64,000 bases of DNA. Source: Branchiostoma lanceolatum (lineage: Eukaryota > Chordata > Leptocardii > Amphioxiformes > Branchiostomatidae). The stretch lies in NCBI RefSeq assembly GCF_035083965.1, contig NC_089722.1:40099958-40163957 (forward strand). The letters run 5' to 3'. This document shows positions 44,901-53,660 of this stretch, piece after piece. Position 1 is the stretch's first letter. Every line of letters begins with the position of its first letter. A program made the translations under genes and the position numbers. The notes below the pieces were generated by a model, which ran no database searches, was not told the DNA's origin, and saw only the letters and a list, made by a program, of their open reading frames with translations.

Positions 44901-47900
44901 CCGTAAAGCACAGGATTGAGGATGGCGTTGCACAGAGTGAAACACAACACACCAAGGAAATGATGGGATTTCAGCAAGTGGCGCTCAACCCTCTTTCCGT
45001 CTAGTTGAATAAGCAAGATCATGACCATGACGGGGAGCCACATGATTAAGAATGTCACCACCAGCATGACCAGGACCTTCACTACGCGCACGTCTTTTCC
45101 GGAGAACGCTGGAGCTTTGGATCGGTGACTTCTGTCCGGAGTCCCGATGTTTGCATTGCTTGTTTGACCAGCCAAAGTCATTTGGTGTCTCCCAGATTCT
45201 GTTTCCATGGACCGGCTGTCGGCGGAAAGTGATGGGAGGGGCATTTCTGCCTTCACACGAGAGCGCGATGCCCAGAACGTTTTGAACACTCTGTAATAGT
45301 TGACACTGATGATAATCAATGGGATACAAAATGTTAGAATAAATGCCAGTGCGGTAAAGACGGGAGATGCCCCCACGGCAGGCCACACCAGCGTGCAAAT
45401 CACAACGTCATCACCAACTAAGGCGAACGTCATTTCTTTGAAATATAGAGCCATTGGCAAGCAGTACAGACCGCATGCCGTCCATACTATTGCCAGTGCT
45501 CCAGCGAAGTAACGCTTGTCATGGATGCATCCCCCATTGAACGGCGTAACGATTGTGTGGCAACGTTCGATACTGATGAGAACCATGGTCCACATGGTGA
45601 CTGTTGCGGACAGCGTCATGGTGTAGGTCAGCCCGTGACACACACCCGGTCCCATGGCCCACGTCTGAGTGACGCGAGCCGCGGCGACGAAAGGAGCAGT
45701 ACTGGCCAGCAGGACGTCCACGCAGCACAGATGGACGATCAGGTAGTTGGTCCAGTTGTGCATCTGACGGTCTCGCGTCAGGACCAGGACGAGGGTGACG
45801 TTCGTGACGTAAGCAGCGACCTGTGGAATTCAAGTCAACATTTTGAATGGCAAGTTTAGAAAGAAAGACTCCAAAGGAGTAGATTTCTATATAATGGGTG
45901 TAAATATAGTAGAAACACATGAACTTAATCGCGGTATTCAATTATTTTTTTTTAAGCTAAAACTGAAGTGTAAAACAACAAGTACGATAATCGTGACATT
46001 ATCAAAAATGTCCCCGTGGCGCAAGCGGTAACGCAACCCCGCTGCCTAGCCATCTGGATCAAATTCCGTGGATCCTAGGACCCGAGTACGATCCTAGGGG
46101 TCGACTCCAGCTCGGACATGTTGTAAGGGATTACATTCGTCATTTCGGATGGTGACGTAACGCCGGCGGTCCCGTGTATGAGGGAGCTTTAATTCAGGCA
46201 TAAGCCTCTGCACGTAAAAGGACCCAACACACTTATCGAGAAGAGTAGGAGTGATCCGGTGTGCTTGGCCAGAAACTCGAGCCGTAGCGAAGGCGAATTG
46301 CACTACCACAAGCTATTGGAAAAAGCATCATGCTTCACCTCAAATGAGGATGCCTTGAAACGAAAATATAAGTGTTGCAATTAAAAAGTATTGCCATTGT
46401 GAAGGTGTCTGGGTTGATCTTACTTCATTGTAAGGAAAGTGCCAACGTAGTAGTCTTTAGTTCTGCCATGCCAATATTTGTTAACAAAGCACTAAGTCAG
46501 TTATGCGTCTGCCAAGCCAGTCTGAAGATTTGGTGTCCACAGACCTTTTTTTGGAGGGGGCATGGATTTTATGGATTCCTGTAAAATTCTGGGAATTCTG
46601 TGAAACGGGCCTAAAATATACTATTAAGCTTGCTTATGAAGCTTCGCTAAAAAACACGAAAATCTTACCGTGACGAGGATAAGCACGGTGACCTCCAGGT
46701 ACACAAGTTGAGGCTGAGCTCGTCGGAACTCGCTTAAGAACGTGAAGAAACTCCGGTTCCCGAAGATGTCGTCGTGGTCATGAAAATAGGACACATCCGT
46801 TTCAACCGTCAAGTTTCCCATGTCTTTTTCTGAAAAGTTCCAGGGGTGACCGCAGTTACATGTCTCAATTTTAAAACTTTGGGAAGGAAGCACTGAGGTA
46901 GTCTGTATAACGCAAACTCCAGCTGTCCGGGGGTTTGTGTCCCCTCCCCACGGGTTACGGGCGGCTGCTAGAGCGCGATTAAATCAGGCTAGCATTGAGG
47001 TAGGCTGTCTAATCAAGCCTAGTACTGTCTACCAACGTGACATACGCTTACGGCTACTGCGGCGACCGAAATATGGTAATGTGCGTGATATAGGGCGTGA
47101 ATTTGCACAAATTACCTTAGAGTTTTATGACGTTAGCCATGATCTAAAAGACACACACGAAAACTGTTGCGCGGGTGGAAAGATAAATATATCGCCACAA
47201 TAAGAGCGCTACATACGTACTAGGGTCGTTCAATACGTTCACGACCTGCACTCGGAAACAATTCAAATTTCTGGGCATGACTATGAACTACAGAGCATTA
47301 TGCCAATGTTCAATTATCAGGTCTCGAAATGTGACTGGGGTATCACTCGATATCAAACCCTGTTGGAAGGGAAATTTCGGAACATTTCTCTGCGACTCAC
47401 ATACATACAAATGAAGGCAGTTCTGGTGCTCAACCCAAGAATGTACGATTATAGAAAACGGGGCATCGTTGTAATGCCAATAGGCAGGCTTTCCAGTGAT
47501 ATATAAAGCAACATATCACAAATGTATCTAGACCAAAATTGAGGGAATCATCTAGGCATTAAACGATTTGAAACGGATTTTGGAAATGAAGAATATGTCA
47601 AAAGTTTACAATAGTATTAAACGTAACAGCCATGCTCACAACTTTTACATTTCATCGTTACGTCATGACACTTTGGCGGTAAATTTGTGTCATACTGTAG
47701 CTGTACTGCACTTTTGTACGACTTGGAAAGTGTTCTTTCTTTCAAGTAACCCTAATTCAAAATGGCTTTGACTATTAGTCTGGTATTGACTTCTTATATT
47801 CTTGTGTATTATGTAACATATCTGACTATGTATCCAGGGACATTTAAAAATAGGTCAATGGACCTGAGTGTGAATCTACTGGTAAAATAAATAAATGAAG

Positions 47901-48415
47901 ATATTTACAAAGAGGTAGGCCCAAAATAAGATGGAGGGACAATTTATCTAAACGCCTGGACCCTACATCAATGAGAACCGATAGGCAAAGGAAAGCCTGG
48001 AGTCTGACAAGATAGGGGTTCCTCGAAAGGAGTGATAACACCCTAGAATGATGATGATTAATGTGAAATTCACTACTGTAACAATACTAATGCATTCTGT
48101 GTTCTTCATTATCCAGGATCGCTGTTTGTTCTCAGCTCCTTCTGGCGGCTCGGCTGGTACTGCACCTTCATGGGGGACTACTTCGGCATCCACCTGGACG
48201 AGCGCATCTACAGCTTCCCCTTCAACGTGCTGGACAACCCCATGTACTGGGGCACGACGCTCAACTTCTTGGGCACGGCCTTCGTGATGGGGAGTCCTGC
48301 CGGGCTGCTGCTGTGCGGCCTGATCGTCGTGTGTTACAAGGTCCTGCTCAGACTGGAGGAACCCTTCACCGCGGATATATACAGCAAACGGGGTTTGGAG
48401 CAGAAGAAAGTTTGA
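41999..48415 (+). CDS. PEMT: Phosphatidylethanolamine N-methyltransferase
   Basis: Three exons, 41999-42099, 43891-44078 and 48117-48415, phases 2 and 1, giving 195 residues, close to the ~199 of the mammalian enzyme. It converts phosphatidylethanolamine to phosphatidylcholine with three methyl groups from S-adenosylmethionine, in ER and mitochondria-associated membranes. Recognised from the order of conserved blocks: LEDPNMLIAALC near the start, VLSSFWRLGW, GDYFGI, FPFNVLDNPMYWG, and EEPFTADIY near the end. Four membrane segments are expected. The EE pair of the cofactor site is present; the upstream GXG motif known from the human enzyme reads ATG here, so its first glycine is replaced. Intron 2 contains an antisense GPCR gene. 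A partial duplicate of the last exon follows at 48630. Confidence 0.93.
42655..42880. mobile_element. MITE, GCGACC family
   Basis: Left end ttcggcgatcgcactgcaac, internal gtgtaacccttgatttcata, right end gctcggtcgccgacctagag followed by gaatggagg. It directly abuts a different MITE at 42885. In intron 1 of PEMT. Confidence 0.7.
42885..43471. mobile_element. MITE with GCCCGTAGCCAGG ends
   Basis: Ends are agctcatgcccgtagccagg and its near-exact inverse cctggctacgggcatgaagc. Inside are two diverged direct repeats of about 200 bases (aaggtccactttttgatgtt; aaggtccactttttaacgtc), and poly-G/C tracts lie near both ends. Non-coding. Confidence 0.75.
43600..43810 (-). mobile_element. tRNA-derived SINE (family A)
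   Basis: Plus-strand reading shares ctcctcaaacacgggacctc and tttcccaagggcacaa with 1800-2037; the tRNA-like head is at the right end. It stops about 80 bases before PEMT exon 2. Confidence 0.65.
44852..46821 (-). CDS. Class A (rhodopsin-like) orphan GPCR
   Basis: Two exons on the minus strand, 46821-46669 and 45820-44852, joined in phase 0 with GT-AG, giving 373 residues. The start is the first ATG in the frame (MGNLTVETD); no upstream in-frame ATG exists before a stop, but a further 5' exon cannot be excluded. The N-terminus has sequons NLT and NRS. TM1 spans the splice junction. TM3 has the disulfide cysteine (GPGVC), pairing with VVICTLVW in the second loop. The DRY box is replaced by ERC (SIERCHTIV). 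TM6 has MWLP in place of CWLP, and TM7 has NPVLY intact. The third cytoplasmic loop is about 75 residues, Ser/Thr-rich. I cannot assign a ligand or subfamily. The whole gene lies inside PEMT intron 2, antisense. Confidence 0.85.
46010..46375 (+). mobile_element. tRNA-derived SINE (family B), near full length
   Basis: The head has box A (TGGCGCAAGCGG) and box B (GGGTCGACTCC), followed by a body with cgagaagagtaggagtgatc and a tail ending atgaggatgccttgaaac. Related partial copies lie at 36655, 52660 (minus) and 59770. It sits in the intron of the nested GPCR gene. Confidence 0.75.
46987..47812. other. PEMT intron 2 sequence, no gene seen
   Basis: Short ORFs only, without recognisable domains. 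It lies upstream of the nested GPCR gene and so could hold its promoter, but no motif stands out. Confidence 0.4.
47913..48035 (+). mobile_element. Degraded LINE ORF end
   Basis: The plus-strand frame reads RPKIRWRDNLSKRLDP and DRQRKAWSLTR, the kind of C-terminus common in non-LTR retrotransposons, interrupted by stops. Located about 80 bases upstream of the acceptor of PEMT exon 3. Confidence 0.45.
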
Positions 48416-48629
48416 TGAAACAATACTTGGAATTAATCATTTGGCTCCTATATCAGGTTTGGGTTGCACAGAGAATGGCATCCATATAACAAAACTAAAA
48501 AGATAAATAAAAGCTAACTCATTAAAAAAACTTACAGTATTACCATATCAGATTGTCTTGTGTTTACATGATGATACAGTAGAATAAAAAATAAAAGACA
48601 AATCCATAAAACTATGAGTGCTTTCTTGT

Positions 48630-48990
48630 CTGATTGTCGTGTGTTACAAGGTTCTGCTCAGACTGGAGGAACCCTTCACCGCGGATATATACAGCAAGCG
48701 GGGGTTGGAGCAGAAGAAAGTCTGATATCTGAAAACTTGGAAATAACTATGAGTATGAGGCATATCAATGTAATTTGTAGGCTACTGCATCGGGTTTGGG
48801 GTATACAGAGGATGCCATCCATATAATTATAACAAAAAAGATAAATTAAAGCTGAATGGAATCTATCAAAAATGCTATTTCCCTAGAACATACATCTGCA
48901 TTACAGTATTACCATATAAGATTGTCTTTTTTCACACAATGATACAGTAAAATGAATAAAACATAAATCTATGAGTTCTTTCTTTTTTTC
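48630..48990 (+). pseudogene. Tandem partial copy of PEMT last exon
   Basis: 48630-48725 repeats the last 96 coding bases of PEMT (48320-48415), encoding the same 31 C-terminal residues up to the stop with few silent changes. The following ~260 bases repeat the 3' flank with about 50 extra bases. There is no acceptor at its left border, so it is probably part of the PEMT 3' UTR or downstream DNA rather than an alternative exon. Confidence 0.85.
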
Positions 48991-49811
48991 ACAACCAAAG
49001 GAATAACTTGGCAGTGACTTAATTGTGAAAAGTAACTACATGTATATGATTAGAAAGGGGGAGAGGGCAAGATCATAGAGAGAAAAGGACAACAAATTGA
49101 ATTAAGGAGGCAGGTTGGATTAGAAAACGTACCTTTTAACTTCGTAAAGAGCTATCTTCATGGTAGGAAGGGTATTGATGAGTTTATGATGTCCTAAGTT
49201 CACAGTTGAAACTGCTGTGGTAATGCCATGCACAACAGAACACATGTTCATGGTGTGATGAGTTCACAGCGCAAACTGCAAGCATTAAGCAACTGCTTTG
49301 TGTTTGTAGTCTGTGCATTTACAGTTCTTTTGTTCTGAACTGGAATAGAGTATTTTCATTGATGTAATGATACCTATATACAGCAGCATGTTGATGTGTT
49401 TAAGATGTGCACATGTACACTGTAATCCAACATGAAGCAAGTGATGGCGTAAAATAAAAGCCCTGTAGAAAATGGGGTGCAAAATCAGAAGCCTGTATAA
49501 GACGGTATAAACTCTGTGATGTTTGGGACAGTATTCTCTTTTTGCCACAGCGCCACCTAGCAGCAAGAAGCAGAATGACAAAAGAATCCTGGATCTTAAT
49601 TAATGACATAAGAGTCCTGACTCTTAAGATTAGAAAAAAAAGGACTACAGAAAAATTGGCAGGTACATTTTTTTATTGGTTGTGTAGAAACCTATATCCA
49701 CATCTGTTTCCTGCAGTCAAAAGTGCATACATATGTCCTGGTGTCCAAACTCAGTGAGAATACAATCATACTTATAATAGTTGTGAATGTGTGATACAGT
49801 ATACGCTGGGA
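48991..49811. other. Intergenic spacer
   Basis: AT-rich with gtgaaactgctgtgg-like fragments of a MITE near 49200-49280. No gene seen. Confidence 0.45.
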
Positions 49812-50085
49812 TGTCCCTATAGCTCAACTGGTGGCAGCACCACAATTGAGCTCCTGGTTGCTATCTTAGAGACCCTGGTTTTAATCCTTGGCTTGGGCTG
49901 CACCCATCTCTTGGAAGGGACGTAAAATGGGGTTCAAATGTACATGTATGAGGAGTTGCCTCAAGTACGTTAAAGGGGAAGGGCTAGCATCCCCCTCCCT
50001 GTAAAAATATACCCTTCTTCTGATTCAGCAAGGAAACTTGCTGCCCTGTGTGCAACTAGGCACTACAAGGGTCTGAACAAACACA
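49812..50085 (+). mobile_element. tRNA-derived SINE (family C)
   Basis: The head reads GTCCCTATAGCTCAACTGGT with a clear box A (TAGCTCAACTGG) and box B-like GGTTTTAATCC 46-56 bases later, then an unrelated body. It differs from families A and B in the head, so it probably derives from another tRNA. Confidence 0.7.
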
Positions 50086-50412
50086 CAAACAAACAACAGT
50101 GAATGTAACAGAAGAGTCGCAGTCACAACATACCTACATTTTGTACTTAGGAAACAATGTTTACTATGGATAAAATGTAGAAGCTGATCTTTGGCAATAA
50201 TCTCCAAACACGTGTGTACTTTTGAATTTGTAAATATCAGAATCCTTGTGCGCCATTTAGTATTGCTATCATCTGTTTCCTGGTCAGCGGTCACTGAACC
50301 TACTAAAATACATGCTTCCTCAAAGTTGTTGAAAAATGAACACAAAAAATCTAAAGCACATATCTGCTTGGAGATTAATTTCTTCTTGCACCAAACCCAG
50401 CAGCCGCAGTGG

Positions 50413-53223
50413 TCAGTACAGCTTTAGATGACCGGTCACCTGATCTATCAGTTCAACTGGACCTAGAAAAAAAACAGATGCATGAAGTGCCACATGGTTC
50501 TGCTAGGTGGGGTAGTTTCACAAGGTAAAAATAAGACAAAGACACTGGCCCAAAAATGGATACAATTACACTGTGTCTTACTCTGTGTGCCATAATGCTT
50601 GGATATATGTAACAATAAAAGAATATGACAAAATGCAGAACTGAGTTTAGCATTGACTCTCATAATTCTGTCTGGCACAATAAAATTGCCACCTTAAAAA
50701 TGGCAATTTACTAAAGCAGGGTCAGCAAATGCACACCAGATTTGCAGGTGTTCAATATACAGCCTCCAGAAGGCCTCTATAACACCATTTCTTATATGGT
50801 GGCCTTATTATAGGGTATAGCACAAAGATTTGAGAGTTGAAGTTTACTACTTTAGAAAATTTCGCTCTTCTCCTGAACTCTTACCTGGACCGATGCCTAG
50901 TACAGTTTTGGAGCCCACAGCGATCTGTGTCCTCCCCGCGTCCTGTATTAGGGTCGTCTGCAGACCAATGCCTCTGGTCTGACGGGCAAGCTCAATTCTG
51001 GGGCAAGAAAATATGATACCATGTAGTAGATTCATTTATGTAATACCTGGGCTGTGATAACTTTTGATTCGCGTATTCCTGACCAGTTTATATATCATAT
51101 GGTATCCCACAGGCTTCTACTTGAACTTGAAGGGAGAATTGTGAAATACTAATCCTGTTAATTTTTGCAGCAAGAGGCTCCATAGAGCCCTGGACAGTGT
51201 AACACAGACAACTGTATATTCATTTTCTTTTCTGGTGGTTTTATTTTGAGATAGGAGGGAAGCAGAAGAGAAAGTTTTTTGTTGTGTTTTAAAGTCATGG
51301 ATGAAAGTTAAACAATTTTATAGTACAGCAGTTATACATAGCTACCGTGCCATTAACTTGCAGTGGAGAGTTCACCATAAAGAAAGTTTAAGTTTCTCCT
51401 ATTGAAAGAGTTCCAGCCAACCATTAATAATTTCATCAAGTTGGCAAAAGACTGAATGGCAAAGTTCTTTAATCACAATCACAGATTCAACAAGCAAGTA
51501 TGACTATGAAGGCTCCTGTTTAAAATGTAGTAAGTTGTAAATAAAGAATTTTGCTGTTCCATTAACAGCCTTGCTTACAGTGTGGGTTCATCTGGAGCCT
51601 TGACCACGACCTTGGGCTGTCCGTAGTACTCCCACAGCTGCAACAGGTCGGGGTTATTCCTGGACATCTTCTTGTACAGCGACACAGCCGCATGGGAACA
51701 CTGGGGAAACAACAACAACAGGTCGGGGTTATTCCTGGACATCTTCTTGTACAGGGATACAGCCGCATGGGAACACTGGGGAAACAACAATGCAAGTTAG
51801 AGAACAAGTAAGCTGTGGTGACCACAGAAAGGGCGTTTTTGCGGCTTGTTATTATATATACTAGCCCTTCTAGTATATATGATAACAAGCAAAAACAGCC
51901 TTTCTGTAGTCCCCACGGCTAGAGAACAAGTCAGATATTTTTTTTGTCTGACCCTCTCTCTAAAAACAATTGTTGCTTGTGTTGTCTAAATGTACAAAGA
52001 TTATAGAGTCTACATGTCAGATGCTGCTGTATATTTCAAAAACATTTTAATCTAATCTGAATTTTTAATTGTAAAAGTGGAGATTGCACTAGTAGACTTC
52101 CCATTTGCTCCAGGACACATCCAGATTAGAATCTGTCCTAGGGTGAGGAGAGACTTTGACTCCAATCAGTCCTATTGTCCCGAATTCCAATCTCTGCCGT
52201 GAGAAAGCGTGAGCTCAGATGCCTGTTTATTTCCCAAACTTATATATAGAGGAACTCACTCCTGCCATCTTTCTTAGAAAAGCGGTAATTAGTAAATGTC
52301 ATACCTGCGCAGCAACTTTTCCTTTCCCCATCTTCAGGTCTTGTCTGACAACAAACACCATCTTGTACTCCCCCATTTCACCCATGGTCGTGTCCTGGCA
52401 GGGAGAAAGGAAAGGCGAAGAAGTCATCATAAAGAGAGATGAAGTATTAGGGATTTATCATGTAGCTAGTAGTAAACTTCTATAAGCCCATTCGCGGTTC
52501 CGACAGTATGCATGTGCAGTGACTGTGTCAAAGGTGAAGGGCCCTGAAACGTAAACAGTTCCCGTCTCCACATTGTCTAGATTTGCATAACAACGCCCAG
52601 ACGTGTTTTTTTTACGTCTCTCAGGGGCCTTGCACATGCGTAGTCGGAACCCCAAATGGGCTTATGCTCACGCTTTCAACCATGCATACCGGGTCATCCC
52701 TGCTCTTCTCAACAAGTGTGTTGGGTTCTTTTATGTGCAGAGGTTTGACACACTCTCTGTCGGGGGTCGAACATCGGATGCGTCAATAGTACTACTTATA
52801 TTATACTGCTGCGGGGTAATAGTGCAAAAAGAAAATTCTATTGAAAGAAACTTTCGCTTAATAGCTTCGTTCTTACATGTATTCTATAGTATCTGATAGC
52901 AAATTAGTATAAAAGTAGAGATTTATCTCCAACTAGCAGATATAGGGTCCAGGTTACATCAGTTCTTATTTCATGGCGAGCTTTTCCCCTTCTATTCAGA
53001 CTGGCTACTAGGAAGACGTTACAAAAATGTCTGGAAGGAAAACACGGAATAACCAAGCCGGAACTTAGATCTGCTTGCAGATAAACACGTGCTAAGTTAC
53101 CTGGTCATCTTTCAGATCAGCGGTTTCAAGATTTTTCCTCCCAGTTCTCGACCTCAGCAGCCAGCCCAGCGCGATTCCGAACCCAACACCCGCCAGGAGC
53201 TGAAGACCCGATCCTTCTAACAT
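50413..53223 (-). CDS. PTRH2: Peptidyl-tRNA hydrolase 2 (Bit1), mitochondrial
   Basis: Five exons on the minus strand: 53223-53101, 52394-52305, 51700-51579, 50997-50885, 50462-50413. Phases match throughout, giving 165 residues against about 179 in human. It hydrolyses peptidyl-tRNA to recycle tRNA; the vertebrate protein is anchored in mitochondria and also acts in anoikis. The N-terminal hydrophobic segment ([17 protein letters not shown]) is the expected anchor. The Pth2 domain follows: [61 protein letters not shown], ending VTGHLKLY. The active-site region is intact. An in-frame 75-base duplication lies at the start of exon 3. The gene is head-to-head with ANAPC7. Confidence 0.95.
51701..51775 (-). 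repeat. In-frame duplication of PTRH2 exon 3 start
   Basis: Repeats the first 60 bases of exon 3 and the acceptor, with few changes. Splicing to the upstream acceptor (51776-51777) would add 25 residues in frame, including a second [20 protein letters not shown]. Which acceptor is used cannot be told from sequence. Confidence 0.85.
51798..51931. mobile_element. Fold-back element with 12-bp flanking repeats
   Basis: Two ~48-base imperfect inverted arms (gcttgttattatatatacta / tagtatatatgataacaagc and flanking aaagggcgttttt / aaaaacagccttt) around CCCTT. TAGAGAACAAGT is repeated exactly at both ends (51798-51809, 51920-51931), as expected for a target-site duplication. In intron 2 of PTRH2. 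Confidence 0.75.
52660..52790 (-). mobile_element. SINE family B fragment
   Basis: On the minus strand it shares aacccaacacacttgttgag and gagaagagcagggatgaccc with 46010-46375. In intron 1 of PTRH2. Confidence 0.55.
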
Positions 53224-53660
53224 TCTCTAAGAATGTCTGACTTGACAAAAACGTTCAGATTGCTCTAAAATTAAAAGAATTTAGGTCAGAAAATCGAAAG
53301 CAATTCAAACTCTTCACTTGGCGGGAAACCTTTTAACTTTCACCTTTGACCTAAAAATAAGCAGCATCTAACCGCTATAGATGTACCACAAATATACCAC
53401 AAAAATTGATCGCCTGTGTAAGTTCGAAAGAGACAAAAATCAATCTAAATAACAGAAAGTTTGATCTATAAATCAATTATTATGGAGTCTAGATGTTTTG
53501 AAGCTTTAACTATGTTGAGTTTTTTTTGTGAGTCAGTTTGTTGAATGCTTGTCGTTTGGTTGCGGTGTATTCTGGGCGCCATTTTCATATTTGACATTCC
53601 GAATTTGAATTTGGAAGTTTTGTTTTTTCTCGTCCAAATTCCCTATTCTCTCCACTCACC
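53224..53660. promoter_or_regulatory. Bidirectional PTRH2/ANAPC7 promoter
   Basis: Only 437 bases separate the two divergent start codons. No TATA box is placed well for either gene. TTGGCGGGAAA at 53318-53328 matches an E2F site, and GCGCCATTTTC at 53576-53586 matches an inverted YY1 site next to the ANAPC7 start. An E2F site would fit a cell-cycle gene. These are motif matches only. Confidence 0.65.

Noticed and set aside
46010-46115. Possible functional tRNA gene
   Set aside because: Box A and B are present but no foldable tRNA cloverleaf; the body and dispersed copies show it is a SINE head.
46937-47203. Plus-strand ORF upstream of the nested GPCR
   Set aside because: Begins with GTG, has no domain and no splice context.
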